A stretch of 64,000 bases of DNA, from the NCBI GenBank assembly GCA_031272275.1, contig JAISUC010000018.1, positions 1 through 64,000 of the forward strand, in the 5' to 3' direction. Source of the DNA: Actinomycetes bacterium. GTDB lineage: Bacteria > Actinomycetota > Coriobacteriia > WRKU01 > WQUG01. The position numbers were made by a program, and so were the translations under genes. Below are positions 26,736-36,119 of this stretch, one piece after another. How positions within the stretch are numbered: position 1 is the stretch's first letter; every line of letters begins with the position of its first letter. The notes under the pieces are model-generated. The model searched no databases and was not told where the DNA came from. It saw only the letters and a list, made by a program, of their open reading frames with translations.

Positions 26736-26751
26736 ACCACCCAGGCAGCAA

Positions 26752-26796
26752 CAATGGATTGCCGCGCGCGCCTACGGCGCGCTCGCAATGACGGGG
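26752..26796. repeat. REP-like element, third-hairpin unit
   Basis: ATGGATTGCCGCGCGCGCC, a short loop, then GGCGCGCTCGCAATGACG. This is the third hairpin plus both conserved flanks of the composite repeat. Confidence 0.65.
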
Positions 26797-26808
26797 GGTG
26801 GGCACCTT

Positions 26809-26946
26809 CGTGCGCACGTAGACGATAGGTCGGTACCATCGTGCGCACGTAGACGATAGGTCGGTACCAGCGTGCGCACGTAGACGATAGGTCGGTACAC
26901 CGTGCGCACGTAGACGATAGGTCGGTACACCGTGCGTTTGTAGACT
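26809..26946. repeat. 30/31-bp tandem repeat, four full copies plus a partial
   Basis: Units begin CGTGCGCACGTAGACGATAG and end GGTCGGTACCAT, ...CCAG or ...CAC. Copies run 26809-26839 and 26840-26870 (31 bp), then 26871-26900 and 26901-26930 (30 bp). A decayed fifth copy (26931-26946) stops four bases short of the leuS stop codon. Each unit contains the palindrome GTGCGCAC. There are no spacers, so it is not a CRISPR array. Confidence 0.95.
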
Positions 26947-26949
26947 GTG

Positions 26950-29511
26950 TTATTTCACGACGATGGTGACGATGCGGTTGGGTACGACAATCAGTTTCGC
27001 GACGTCTTTGCCTGCGATCTGAGCCTGTACCGCGTCCAGTGCCGCCTGACGCACCACGGCTTCATCCGCGTCACGTGCGACCGTGATGCGTCCGCGCACC
27101 TTGCCGTTTACCTGTACCGGCAGTTCGACCTCGTCGCGCACGCACAGCGCCGCGTCGTACCGGGGCCATTCTTGTGCATGGATGCTGCCAGTGTTTCCCA
27201 GTACGACCTGCCACAACTCTTCGGTGATATGCGGGGCAATCGGTGCCAGCATTTTGACCAGTGACTCAATGCCAAACTGAAACACTGCACGGTCACGGTC
27301 ACCAACAGGGACGGCGGTCTTATAGTCATACAGCGCGTTCGTCAGCTCCATCAGCGCGGCAATTGCGGTGTTGAACTGCATGCGGTCGATATCGTCGGTG
27401 GCCTTTTTCACCGATTTATGTACCAAATGCGCCAGGTTTTTGGTCTGGGCAGACAGGTCCGGGACGTACTCCCCCGCCTGATCGGACACCTGCGGGTAAC
27501 CGTCGCGTTCATCGGCGTATTCATCCACCAGGCGCCAGACGCGGTTCAGGTAACGATACATGCCGTCGACGCCTTCGGGCGACCAGTCCAGGTCTTTGTC
27601 GGGCGGGGCCATGAACATGATGTAGGCGCGCACGGTGTCTGCGCCATAGCGCGGGATGACCTCTTCGGGGGCGACGATGTTGCCTTTGGATTTGCTCATG
27701 ACCGCCCCGTCCAGTTTGACCATGCCCTGGGTCAGCAGGCGCGTGAAGGGCTCGTCGATGGACAGCAGGCCGATGTCGCGGAGCACTTTGGTAAAGAACC
27801 GCGAATACAGCAGGTGCAAAATCGCGTGTTCGATGCCGCCGATGTATTGGTCGACCGGCATCCAGTAGGCGGCTTTGTCGGCGGCGAAGGGTGCGGTGTC
27901 GTTTGCGGCATCGGTGTAGCGCAGGAAATACCAGGAACTGCAGGTAAAGGTATCCATCGTGTCGGTTTCGCGACGGGCGTCGGCACCACAGACGGGGCAG
28001 GCGACCTCATAGAATTCGGGGTGTTCTGCCAGCGTGGCGCCTGTCGTGATATCCAGATCCAGCGGCAGGATGACCGGCAGTTGGTCTGCCGGGACAGGCA
28101 CGATGCCGCATTTCGGACAATGAATCACCGGAATCGGGTTTCCCCAGTAGCGCTGGCGCGAAATCAGCCAGTCACGCAGGCGAAAGTTCACCGTGGCGCG
28201 CCCCGTGCCGGCTGCCGCCAGCGCGCGAATGACGGCGTCTGCGCCTGCGGAACCTTTGCCGCCGGACAGGCCGGTGAACGGTCCCGATTGAATCATGGTG
28301 CCCGGTCCCGCGTATGCGGCATCCCAGGGCACGTCGGTTACGCGCAGATCGGTTTCCTGTGCCAGTGTGGGGTCGGATGCCAACAGCGGGTCGTCGGCAG
28401 CCACGACCACCGGCGGAATCGGCAGCCCATAGGCTCGCGCAAAAGCAAAGTCGCGTTCATCGCCGGATGGCACCGCCATGACCGCCCCGGTGCCGTAATC
28501 CATCAGGACGTAGTTGGCGACCCAAACGGGAACGCGTTGTTGGTTGATGGGGTTCACGACATATCTGCCGGTGAAGGCGCCGATTTTCTCGGCGATGCCG
28601 CTTTCGCGTTCAACCGCGGTTTCATGCGTGGCGCGCTCGACGACGGCGGCGACGGCATCGGCGTATTCGGTGCCGTCGACGAACTGTGACACCAGCGGGT
28701 GTTCGGGCGCCAACAGGAAAAAGCTGCAGCCGAACAGCGTGTCGGGGCGCGTGGTGTAGACCGTGATGGTTTCGTCGGTCGTGTTGCCGTCCGCATCACA
28801 GACGGTGAAGTCGACCTCGGCGCCCTCGCTTCGTCCGATCCAGTTCGCCTGCATCGTACGCACGCGTTCCGGCCAGCCATCCAGCTGGTCCAGGTCGTCC
28901 AGCAGTTCCTGGGCATAGTCGGTGATCTTGAAATACCACTGGTCCAGTTCGCGTTTCTCGACGCGGGTCGAACAGCGCCAACAGACGCCCTCGCCCTCGA
29001 CCTGTTCGTTTGCCAGCACCGTCCGGCAGGTCGGACACCAGTTGACCGGGTTCATTTTGCGCTCGACCAGTCCGCGTTCGAACATTTTCAAGAATATCCA
29101 CTGACCCCAGCGATAAAACTCGGGGTCGCAGGTCACGACTTTGCGCTGCCAGTCATAGGAAAAGCCCAGGCGCTTGAACGCGGCTTCCTGGGTCGCAATA
29201 TTTTCGTAGGTCCATTTGGCCGGGTGCGTGTTTTGTTTGATCGCCGCGTTTTCCGCCGGCATCCCGAACGCGTCCCAGCCGATGGGGTGCAGCACCGAAT
29301 AGCCGCGCATGCGCGATGCACGAGCCACGACGTCTCCGATGGAATAGTTGCGCACGTGTCCCATATGCGGGTTGCCGCTGGGATAGGGAAACATCTCCAG
29401 GATGTAGCGCTTGGGCCGCGCGGGGTCCTCGACCGCGGCGTCAACCGCGTCACTTTCCCAAACGGACTGCCATTTCGGCTCGATTTCTGCGGGATTGTAT
29501 TCGTGTGCCAC
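26950..29511 (-). CDS. leuS: leucyl-tRNA synthetase
   Basis: Class I synthetase of 853 residues, bacterial type. The HIGH motif appears as [13 protein letters not shown] and the KMSKS loop as [13 protein letters not shown]1 editing domain lies between them with [12 protein letters not shown] and the [19 protein letters not shown] segment. Zinc-ribbon-like cysteine pairs are visible. The start is a GTG at 29511 preceded by AAAGGAAG; earlier in-frame codons run into the promoter region and lack a ribosome-binding site. No T-box is visible in the leader. An exact 15-bp motif copy lies near the 3' third. Confidence 0.97.
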   Translation of the reverse strand: MAHEYNPAEIEPKWQSVWESDAVDAAVEDPARPKRYILEMFPYPSGNPHMGHVRNYSIGDVVARASRMRGYSVLHPIGWDAFGMPAENAAIKQNTHPAKWTYENIATQEAAFKRLGFSYDWQRKVVTCDPEFYRWGQWIFLKMFERGLVERKMNPVNWCPTCRTVLANEQVEGEGVCWRCSTRVEKRELDQWYFKITDYAQELLDDLDQLDGWPERVRTMQANWIGRSEGAEVDFTVCDADGNTTDETITVYTTRPDTLFGCSFFLLAPEHPLVSQFVDGTEYADAVAAVVERATHETAVERESGIAEKIGAFTGRYVVNPINQQRVPVWVANYVLMDYGTGAVMAVPSGDERDFAFARAYGLPIPPVVVAADDPLLASDPTLAQETDLRVTDVPWDAAYAGPGTMIQSGPFTGLSGGKGSAGADAVIRALAAAGTGRATVNFRLRDWLISRQRYWGNPIPVIHCPKCGIVPVPADQLPVILPLDLDITTGATLAEHPEFYEVACPVCGADARRETDTMDTFTCSSWYFLRYTDAANDTAPFAADKAAYWMPVDQYIGGIEHAILHLLYSRFFTKVLRDIGLLSIDEPFTRLLTQGMVKLDGAVMSKSKGNIVAPEEVIPRYGADTVRAYIMFMAPPDKDLDWSPEGVDGMYRYLNRVWRLVDEYADERDGYPQVSDQAGEYVPDLSAQTKNLAHLVHKSVKKATDDIDRMQFNTAIAALMELTNALYDYKTAVPVGDRDRAVFQFGIESLVKMLAPIAPHITEELWQVVLGNTGSIHAQEWPRYDAALCVRDEVELPVQVNGKVRGRITVARDADEAVVRQAALDAVQAQIAGKDVAKLIVVPNRIVTIVVK
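27461..27475 (-). repeat. 15-bp interspersed motif, exact copy inside leuS
   Basis: Read on the gene strand as Gly-Glu-Tyr-Val-Pro, in a loop before the anticodon-binding domain. Confidence 0.85.
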
Positions 29512-29639
29512 CGGGCTTCCTTTCGCATAGGTCGGGGTCGTGCAAGCCGCCACCGGGTTGTGGTCGGGTCGTGACCCGCTGCCGACGCGTAGTTGACAGC
29601 GGATTTTCCGCCTACGATAGTACCAAATCGCCACGACAC

Positions 29640-29654
29640 GGGGGAGTACGTCCC
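29640..29654 (+). repeat. 15-bp interspersed motif, exact copy
   Basis: GGGGGAGTACGTCCC in the divergent spacer between leuS and rpsT, about 20 bases upstream of the likely rpsT promoter. Confidence 0.85.
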
Positions 29655-29673
29655 TACGCGTTGTTGTGGGGGT

Positions 29674-29704
29674 TTGGAGTGTAGGCGGTGATATGTGATA
29701 CAAT
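29674..29704 (+). promoter_or_regulatory. possible rpsT promoter
   Basis: TTGGAG (29674-29679) and TACAAT (29699-29704) with a long 19-base spacer, about 67 bases before the rpsT start. Confidence 0.35.
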
Positions 29705-29770
29705 ACGCAAGCTTGTCTGTAGCCCCACTGCGGGCAAGCGCCGTGTAGAGACAGCGAAAGGATTACTTAC

Positions 29771-30082
29771 GTGGCAAACATCAAAAGCCAGAAGAAGCGT
29801 AACATCACGAACGAAAAGGCGCGCCTGCGCAACAAGTCGGTGAAGTCTGCTCTGAAGACGCAGGCAAAGAAGGTCTATGCCGCCATCGACGCCGGTGACG
29901 CCGAACTCGCCCTGCGCGAGGCGCAAACCGCGTCCAAGCAGCTGGATATCGCGGCCAGCAAGGGCATCATTCACAAGAACCAGGCAGCCAACCGGAAGTC
30001 GGGCCTGATGAAGGCAGCCAATACACTGACTGCCACGCCCGCTGCTGCGGATGCCGCTGACGCGGAGGCTGCAGCAGAGTAA
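29771..30082 (+). CDS. rpsT: 30S ribosomal protein S20
   Basis: Small basic protein of 103 residues that binds 16S rRNA early in 30S assembly. The N terminus [28 protein letters not shown] is the S20 signature, and [16 protein letters not shown] follows near residue 75. An Ala/Asp/Glu-rich tail of about 15 residues extends beyond the usual end. The GTG start has AAAGGA eight bases upstream. It is one of the few plus-strand genes here and faces holA, with its terminator lying inside the holA coding end. Confidence 0.97.
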   Translation: MANIKSQKKRNITNEKARLRNKSVKSALKTQAKKVYAAIDAGDAELALREAQTASKQLDIAASKGIIHKNQAANRKSGLMKAANTLTATPAAADAADAEAAAE

Positions 30083-30110
30083 CAGCACGCAGCGTCCTGC
30101 CCGCGACGTG

Positions 30111-31157
30111 TTACGCGAGCACTTCGAGAACCCAACGCTCGAACGCAAGCCGTCCCAACTCGGGGCGGCTTGTTTTTTGGCGTTCGACCTCAGCCAGCGA
30201 CACCAAGGCATCGCGCAACTCCGCCGCCGAATAGCGCTCGGCCTGCGTAAAGGTCTTGCGCGCCAGCCAATCCGGGATATTTTTGGGCTTGGCCGCAAGC
30301 AGCTTCATGCGCGCATTGAGTTCTGAGGCGTTTGCGCATCCCCGGTCCAGCAACGCACGCGCACACAGCAGCTCGCGGATTTTCTGTGCGGTCAGGGCAC
30401 GCACCATCGCCAGCACGGCTTCCTCGCGATCGTTTTGTTCGAACATCGCATACAGCAAGCCCAGCGCGTCATTACACGCGCGTTCTGCCACCGCATTCGT
30501 GAATTCCCATGCGCGCACCTCGACGGTGGCACCGATGACCTGCGCGACGTCATCACGGGTCACCTGCGTGCGATCCCCGCAAAACGCTTTCAGCTTTTCT
30601 GTGGCCACCGACAGGGCCACCAAATCATTTCCGACCAGATTGATAACCGCGCGCGCAACGGTGTCATCGGCTGTCAATCCCGCCGCCTGAAACATCGAAC
30701 GCAGCAAACCGGGCAGTTCGTTTGCTTTCGGCGTCTGGCGCTCCATAACGTATCCGGTCGCCTGGGCGGCCTTGTACAGCTTAGACGTCTTAAGCAGTTT
30801 TTCGCCGATCAGAACCAAAATGGTGGTCGGGTTGGGTTCTGCCACATAGCCTGCCAGTATCTCCATCTGGTCCGCAGAAAACGCTTGCAGATTGTTCACG
30901 ACAATCAGACGTGCGCTCGATAAAAAGGGTACCGTCTGCGCGGCGGCGACGATATCGGTGGCGAGCGCCTCGCCGCCTTCGAAGGTCTGCGTATCATAGG
31001 AATCCGCTCCCAGCTCTGCGTCCAGGCGCGCGTACAGACGATCCAGCGGCTGGCGGCGCAGAAACGGCTGCTCGCTGAGGATCACGTTGACCGGTTTCAG
31101 GGGTCCCTTCTTGGATTTCGCCGACGTTTTCGCCGTTTTCACTGCTGCTGCTGCCAT
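30111..31157 (-). CDS. holA: DNA polymerase III delta subunit
   Basis: Clamp-loader delta subunit of 348 residues that opens the beta sliding clamp. The AAA+-like N-terminal domain has VNVILSEQPFLRRQPLDRLY, FEGGEALATDIVAAAQTVPFLSSARLIVV and LVLIGEKL. The C-terminal collar domain has AWEFTNAVAERACNDAL. An Ala/Lys-rich leader of about 20 residues precedes the core. It is convergent with rpsT and lies downstream of the PASTA gene. Confidence 0.93.
   Translation of the reverse strand: MAAAAVKTAKTSAKSKKGPLKPVNVILSEQPFLRRQPLDRLYARLDAELGADSYDTQTFEGGEALATDIVAAAQTVPFLSSARLIVVNNLQAFSADQMEILAGYVAEPNPTTILVLIGEKLLKTSKLYKAAQATGYVMERQTPKANELPGLLRSMFQAAGLTADDTVARAVINLVGNDLVALSVATEKLKAFCGDRTQVTRDDVAQVIGATVEVRAWEFTNAVAERACNDALGLLYAMFEQNDREEAVLAMVRALTAQKIRELLCARALLDRGCANASELNARMKLLAAKPKNIPDWLARKTFTQAERYSAAELRDALVSLAEVERQKTSRPELGRLAFERWVLEVLA
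30147..30178 (+). terminator. rho-independent terminator of rpsT
   Basis: AAGCCGTCCC, loop AACT, then GGGGCGGCTT, followed by GTTTTTT. A strong GC stem with a T run on the plus strand, 65 bases past the rpsT stop and wholly inside the last codons of the opposing holA gene. Confidence 0.85.
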
Positions 31158-31182
31158 TACCTCTCCTGCACCCCTCTCCCGC

Positions 31183-32268
31183 CTATTTCGTCAGATACTG
31201 TCCGACGGCTGTATACAAGGCACGCGCGACCTTATCGCGCCACTGGGTATCCCCAAAGGTGATCTGCGAGTTCGCAGTCTGCGCATTGCCCAGAATCAGC
31301 CGTACGCTCTTTCCCGCAGACACGGGGCTGCTTAAACTTTTCGTCGCGTATCCCACGCCACCCAGCTGTGATTGCAGCGCTCTGAACGCATATTGACCCA
31401 GCGTGGCGTCTTTTCTCGTAGGGGACGCCACCACCATGCCGGTGGTCTCGTCACTTTCCAGGTCGATCTGCACATAGACCTGCGCTCCTGCCGCACGCGC
31501 GCGGGCAACGGAGGTGGCGGCTGATACCGATTTTTCGCTATAGGACCGCGTTACCTTTGCCGAGGCGCCGGCAGCCTGGACCAGAGAGGACAACCTGCGC
31601 GCAATCTCAAGCGTCAGGTCGGTTCCTGCATAGGCGGATGAATACACCGGATAGATAGCGACCTTTTTGCCTTTCAGCGAATAATCGACCAGCGTCGCCA
31701 GGTTTTCCTTGCTGGAGATATAGACGGTCACCGTTTCGCCCGCCAGCGCGATGGTACCGGCAGCCGGCGTGGTAGAAATCACGGTACCGGGCTCCGCCTC
31801 GGACGGTTCGTTCACAATTCGCAGCTGCAGGCCCAAATACTCCAGCTTTTCACGTGCGGTGGTTTCACTGACGCCGGTGATATCGGGAATCGCGATGCCT
31901 TGTACTCCCCCGCTGACGATCAGGCGCACCTCCGTCGCACGGCGCACCCGCACGGACGGCGCAGGCAGCTGTTCCAGCACGACGCCGGGTTGTTCAGACG
32001 AATAGCGTTCCTGTACCACATCGGGCGACAGACCCAGACGCTGCAAGGTTTCGCGTGCATCCGCAACGGGCTCGCCCACCAAGGACGGCACCCGCACAAA
32101 GCCCCAGCGCTGCACACCCACGACCAGCATCCAGGCGCAGCTCGCGACGGCCACGGCGATGCTCAGCGCACGCACCACCGCATAGGCGCTGATCAGTGCC
32201 CGGCGCGGCTCGCGCGTGCGCTCGAGCGCCGGCAGGCGCAGTATGTCAGAGCGTGAAGGATCCGTCAC
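31183..32268 (-). CDS. membrane-anchored PASTA protein with a degenerate amidase-3-like domain
   Basis: About 361 residues. One N-terminal membrane helix (SIAVAVASCAWMLVVGV) is followed by two or three PASTA repeats (about 50-190), each with a VPSLVGEP- or IPDITGVS-type opening; such repeats bind muropeptides. The C-terminal part (about 200-361) follows the fold order of N-acetylmuramoyl-L-alanine amidases, with LTLEIARRLSSLVQAAG and VARARAAGAQVYVQIDLES. The zinc-binding His and Glu positions appear lost (no DxGHGG, and QID where HxN is expected). The start is probably the GTG at 32268, overlapping glpX by 23 bases. Role: cell-wall sensing or binding rather than cleavage, by inference. Confidence 0.8.
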   Translation of the reverse strand: MTDPSRSDILRLPALERTREPRRALISAYAVVRALSIAVAVASCAWMLVVGVQRWGFVRVPSLVGEPVADARETLQRLGLSPDVVQERYSSEQPGVVLEQLPAPSVRVRRATEVRLIVSGGVQGIAIPDITGVSETTAREKLEYLGLQLRIVNEPSEAEPGTVISTTPAAGTIALAGETVTVYISSKENLATLVDYSLKGKKVAIYPVYSSAYAGTDLTLEIARRLSSLVQAAGASAKVTRSYSEKSVSAATSVARARAAGAQVYVQIDLESDETTGMVVASPTRKDATLGQYAFRALQSQLGGVGYATKSLSSPVSAGKSVRLILGNAQTANSQITFGDTQWRDKVARALYTAVGQYLTK

Positions 32269-33196
32269 CGGCCCGGCGATAGATGGTCTCGATGAAACGA
32301 ATCGAACGGGTTTGGCAATCGAACACAACCGAGCTGGCGCGATCCCCCGATTCGACTCCACCCAACAACTCGCCCGAAGTGATGCCCGTCGCCACGAACA
32401 CGGCCTCATCACTGCGCACCAAATCGTCGCGACGCAGCACCCCGTCGATATCCAGACCCGCGGTCTTCAGCGCACGTTCGCGCTCGGAGTCGTTGCGGAA
32501 CAGGAACCGACCCTGAAATCCGCCGTCCACACAACGCATGGCGGTCGCCGCCAGCACCCCTTCCGGTGCCGCACCGCTGCCCATGTACAGGTCGACTCCG
32601 GTACCCTCGATGGCGGTCGAAATGACCCCGAACACATCCCCGTCGCCGATCAGGCGTACGCGCGCACCGGCGGCACGCACGGCGGCGATTTTGTCCGCGT
32701 TGCGTTCACGATCCAGAAAACAGACCACCATGTCCTGAACCGGTTTGCCCAGCGCGTCAGCCACATTGCGGACGTTCACGCCGGGTTCGGCGTCGATATC
32801 GATCGCATCACGAGCGGCGGGACCGGCGGCGATTTTATGCATATAGGTATCCGGCGCATACAACAGCGACCCGCGCGGGGCAATCGCCAGCACGGCAATC
32901 GAGTTGGGCTGCGCATAGGCGCACATATTGGTGCCCTCGACCGGGTCGACCGCGATGTCGATCTCGGTTCCGCCGGTGCCGACCTCTTCGCCGATGAACA
33001 GCATCGGCGCCTCGTCACGTTCGCCCTCACCGATCACAACGCGCCCGGAAATCGGCAGCCGGTTCAAGGCCTCGCGCATGGCAGCAACCGCAGCCCCGTC
33101 CGCCGTCTTTTTCTCCCCTTTACCGACCCACTGACCTGCGGCAAACGCCGCGGCCTCGGTCACGCCCAACATATCTTGAATCAGTCTGCTGTCCAT
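32246..33196 (-). CDS. glpX: class II fructose-1,6-bisphosphatase GlpX
   Basis: GlpX-type fructose-1,6-bisphosphatase of 316 residues, a gluconeogenic enzyme dependent on divalent metal. The signatures are VVIGEGERDEAPML, DPVEGTNMCAYAQPN (the metal-binding DPxxGT), and GDGDVFGVI, with MGSGAAPEGVLAATAM for substrate binding. AAAGGG precedes the ATG and a TATAAT lies about 40 bases upstream. Confidence 0.95.
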   Translation of the reverse strand: MDSRLIQDMLGVTEAAAFAAGQWVGKGEKKTADGAAVAAMREALNRLPISGRVVIGEGERDEAPMLFIGEEVGTGGTEIDIAVDPVEGTNMCAYAQPNSIAVLAIAPRGSLLYAPDTYMHKIAAGPAARDAIDIDAEPGVNVRNVADALGKPVQDMVVCFLDRERNADKIAAVRAAGARVRLIGDGDVFGVISTAIEGTGVDLYMGSGAAPEGVLAATAMRCVDGGFQGRFLFRNDSERERALKTAGLDIDGVLRRDDLVRSDEAVFVATGITSGELLGGVESGDRASSVVFDCQTRSIRFIETIYRRAGDGSFTL

Positions 33197-33235
33197 AGGA
33201 TGCGCCCTTTCTGTTCAGATTCTACCCGCCCCACC

Positions 33236-33241
33236 ATTATA
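33236..33241 (-). promoter_or_regulatory. -10 element of glpX
   Basis: TATAAT on the minus strand between rsmB and glpX; the -35 position is weak and falls in the rsmB stop region. Confidence 0.5.
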
Positions 33242-33245
33242 GCGA

Positions 33246-34619
33246 CTAAACTGTCGAAACCATCCTCGCCACATAATGTCCATCCATCCCGCCCGTGCGC
33301 GGCAGCGTCTGCAGCGTCCCGTCCTCGCCCAGAAATTCAAGGCATTCACGGGGGAGTGCGTCCCGCACAATCGCGTCGATGCGGAATTGGTGTCCTCTGC
33401 GCGTCCCCAGAAAATCCCGGACAACCGCCGCGTTTTCCGCAGCAGTCAGCGTACAGGTTGAATAGACCAGGCTGCCGCCGGGTCGCAACACCGCTGACGC
33501 CTGTTGCAGCAGGGCGCTGCCCAGACGCGCGCAATCGTTGATGTCGCGGGGTTTCAGGCGCCAGCGCTTGTCGGGGTGACGACGGAGCGTCCCCAATCCC
33601 GTACAGGGCGCATCGATGAACACCGTGTCAATCGGGGTGTTGTCCGCCGCCGCCAGAGCCTCGTCCAGGCCGGCACGCGTGGCATCCAGCGTCAGCGCCG
33701 TGACCTCATCGGCACTGAGCTTGTGTGCATCGGCGCGCATGACCTCGGACTTGAAGGCATGGATGTCGACCCCGGTCACCCGTGCTATCCCGCCGCGCCT
33801 GCGTGCCCACCCCGCCAGCAACAGCGATTTTGCCCCGCGTCCTGCCCCCAGTTCGACGATATGCTGTTTGGGCTGTACGTCCGCCAGGGCAACGGCCAGC
33901 TGTGCCGCACCGTCCATCACGATGATGTCGCGTTCGGACAGCATGGTTGCCGCCACCGCAGCCGACGGCTTTCCAATCAGAATACTGCCCTCGACCGGTC
34001 CTGCAGAGGGCTGAGCCCCCGAGGATTCCAGTTTCTCCATGACGGCAGAAAAGCTCTGCCTAAACGGCAGATGCGCCACATACAGCGGAGCCGCCGCGTT
34101 ATTCGCCGCCATGATGGCATCAGTCGTTTGAACCCCCCATTCATGTCGGAACAGTTGCGCCAGCCATTTGGGGTGGCCGTATTGCCGCGCCTGTGCCGCC
34201 GCGTCTGTGGCCGGGTCGCCATAGGGAAAACGCCGCAGGTCGGCGACGATTCGACGGAGCGTCGCGTTGGCCAGTCCCGCCTGGGTCGGACGCAGTTTGC
34301 GCACCAGGTCGACGCCCTGGCTGACGGCGGCATACGCGGCCAGTCCCCCAAACAGCATCTCCCAGGTGGTGCACGCCAGGGCATCCAAAACCTTCGGATC
34401 GGTGCTGCCCGGGCGCTTCAGCTGACGCACGACGATTTCATCCAGCGTGCCGCGACAGGCTATCGTGCCGTACGCAATACGCGTGGCGAGCGCCGCATCA
34501 CTGGAGGGAAGTTTCCTGCGTGCCAGCGCCAGGTTCATGGTCTCGTGCGCAAACGCGTTGCGTTCGCGCACGCGGGTCACGACCTCGCGCGCCAACTCGC
34601 GTGCCGGGTTCAGCGCCAT
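33246..34619 (-). CDS. rsmB: 16S rRNA (cytosine-967-C5) methyltransferase
   Basis: RsmB/Sun protein of 457 residues. A NusB-like RNA-binding domain (about 1-140) precedes a Rossmann methyltransferase domain (about 230-457) with the SAM loop VELGAGRGAKSLLLAG. The two catalytic cysteines are in DAPCTGLGTLRRHPDKRW and STCTLTAAEN. Its first ten bases overlap the end of fmt, the common fmt-rsmB pairing. It contains an exact 15-bp motif copy. Confidence 0.95.
   Translation of the reverse strand: MALNPARELAREVVTRVRERNAFAHETMNLALARRKLPSSDAALATRIAYGTIACRGTLDEIVVRQLKRPGSTDPKVLDALACTTWEMLFGGLAAYAAVSQGVDLVRKLRPTQAGLANATLRRIVADLRRFPYGDPATDAAAQARQYGHPKWLAQLFRHEWGVQTTDAIMAANNAAAPLYVAHLPFRQSFSAVMEKLESSGAQPSAGPVEGSILIGKPSAAVAATMLSERDIIVMDGAAQLAVALADVQPKQHIVELGAGRGAKSLLLAGWARRRGGIARVTGVDIHAFKSEVMRADAHKLSADEVTALTLDATRAGLDEALAAADNTPIDTVFIDAPCTGLGTLRRHPDKRWRLKPRDINDCARLGSALLQQASAVLRPGGSLVYSTCTLTAAENAAVVRDFLGTRRGHQFRIDAIVRDALPRECLEFLGEDGTLQTLPRTGGMDGHYVARMVSTV
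33350..33364 (+). repeat. 15-bp interspersed motif, exact copy inside rsmB
   Basis: Read on the gene strand as Arg-Asp-Ala-Leu-Pro. Confidence 0.85.
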
Positions 34620-35563
34620 GTGGCGCCCGCTTTCAGATTTTCGGCGATTCCGCGCGCCCAGTCGCAGGCAGTCATATCGCGCTTACCGTCAGGAATCAGA
34701 CGGCGCAGCAGCAACATACTGTTGTCGGCACAGCCCAACAGGATGCCATTTTCGTCAAAGGCAACCGATCCGGCAGTCCAGGTCCCCCCATAGACGCTTG
34801 CCTCCAGAGCGCGAAATCCACGAGTCGAGCCGTCTGCCAGGACCAAGGTCGCACGTGCCGGCGCGCTGGGACCGGATGCCCGCACGCGCCGCTCGTTCAG
34901 CTCGGCCACGTCATCGGGTCGCAAGAACAGCTCACCGCGCTCCAACTTGTCGGCATAGTTGGCAAGCACGGGATCCTGAGCCTGCCACGGGGCGTAGCCG
35001 GCGGCGATGTCGGGTAGCTGCACCAGTAACAACTCGGCACCCAGACGCGCCAGTTTGGGACGCAGTTCGCCCGCTGATTGGCCTTGAATCATCACAGCGG
35101 CCTGGGCGCAGAACGGTCCCTGATCCAGTCCCGTGGTCATGCGCATGATACTGACACCGACGGCCGGGTCACCCATCAGTATCGCCCGCTCGATGGGCGC
35201 AGCCCCGCGCCAACGCGGTAACAGGGAAGCATGGATGTTGATGCAGCCGTGACGCGGGATGTCCAGCACGGTTTGCGGCAGCAAGCGCCCATAGGCAACC
35301 ACGACGATGACGTCGGGACGCATCGCTGCGATGGCCGCCACCGTGGCGTCATCGGTCAAGGTTTCGGGCTTCAGGACGGGGATGGCGAATTCCGACGCCA
35401 TTTCTGCCACCGGCGTGGGCCGGGACGTACTCCCCCGCTTGTTCACGGAATCCGGGGCGGTCACGACCCCGACCAGCTCGATTTCGGATACCGGGGCCGC
35501 GTCGATGATGACCCGCAAGGCCTGCGCCGCAAAATCCGGCGTACCCATGAATAGTAGTCGCAT
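34610..35563 (-). CDS. fmt: methionyl-tRNA formyltransferase
   Basis: Fmt of 317 residues; it formylates initiator Met-tRNA using 10-formyltetrahydrofolate. The N terminus MRLLFMGTPDFAAQALR, the catalytic NIHASLLPRWRGAAPIERAI segment (Asn-His pair) and GVSIMRMTTGLDQG are present. It follows def by two bases and overlaps rsmB, so def-fmt-rsmB form an operon for initiator formylation and deformylation plus rRNA methylation. Confidence 0.97.
   Translation of the reverse strand: MRLLFMGTPDFAAQALRVIIDAAPVSEIELVGVVTAPDSVNKRGSTSRPTPVAEMASEFAIPVLKPETLTDDATVAAIAAMRPDVIVVVAYGRLLPQTVLDIPRHGCINIHASLLPRWRGAAPIERAILMGDPAVGVSIMRMTTGLDQGPFCAQAAVMIQGQSAGELRPKLARLGAELLLVQLPDIAAGYAPWQAQDPVLANYADKLERGELFLRPDDVAELNERRVRASGPSAPARATLVLADGSTRGFRALEASVYGGTWTAGSVAFDENGILLGCADNSMLLLRRLIPDGKRDMTACDWARGIAENLKAGATWR
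35422..35436 (-). repeat. 15-bp interspersed motif, exact copy inside fmt
   Basis: Read on the gene strand as Gly-Ser-Thr-Ser-Arg, in the loop that in Fmt follows the VVTAPD strand. Confidence 0.85.
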
Positions 35564-35565
35564 GA

Positions 35566-36102
35566 TTATTCTCCCAGGTTAAAGTATTCGCGGAGCGCCG
35601 CTTTGCGGGCGTCGGGGTCGACGTGGGTGATGAAGGTCACGCCGTCCAGGTGATCGATTTCGTGCTGCAGGACGCGCGCGGTAAGGCCCGTGCCGGTGAC
35701 CGTAAGGGGCGATCCGTCCAGCGCGGTCGCGGTCACCGTAACCCGGTCGGGGCGGATGACCGGCGCGAACATGCCGGGAAAGGACAGGCAGCCTTCGTCG
35801 AAGCTGACCTGTTCGTCGCCGGTGGCGGTGATGCGCGGGTTGATCAGCACCTGGGGGTCGTCGCCGTTTTCCGAGACGTCATAGACCAGCATGCGCTTGG
35901 GGATGCCCACCTGGATGGCGGCCAGGCCCACGCCCTCGCGCTTGCGCATGGTTGCGAGCATATCGCGCGCCAGCAGGTCCAGGTCACGTTCGTCGTCCAA
36001 GTCGATTTCGGCGCTGCGGGTGTTCAGCAGCGGGTCCGGGTAGCGCACGACGTCCAGAATGCGCGCCGGCGCGAGTTTTTTCAAACGGTTCTTGAGTGTC
36101 AT
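35566..36102 (-). CDS. def: peptide deformylase
   Basis: Metal hydrolase of 178 residues that removes the N-formyl group from new proteins. Motif 1 GVGLAAIQVG, motif 2 EGCLSFPG with the metal Cys, and motif 3 LQHEIDHLDG with the two metal His and catalytic Glu are all present. There is no ribosome-binding site. A TATACT -10 (36112-36117) ends nine bases before the ATG, so the message may start at or next to the initiation codon. Confidence 0.96.
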   Translation of the reverse strand: MTLKNRLKKLAPARILDVVRYPDPLLNTRSAEIDLDDERDLDLLARDMLATMRKREGVGLAAIQVGIPKRMLVYDVSENGDDPQVLINPRITATGDEQVSFDEGCLSFPGMFAPVIRPDRVTVTATALDGSPLTVTGTGLTARVLQHEIDHLDGVTFITHVDPDARKAALREYFNLGE

Positions 36103-36119
36103 AGTGAATTGAGTATAAC

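Noticed and set aside
26809..26946. A CRISPR array
   Set aside because: The repeats abut directly with no unique spacers, and no cas genes are present.
29512..29640. A T-box leader before leuS
   Set aside because: No T-box core, specifier-loop or antiterminator/terminator pair could be recognised.
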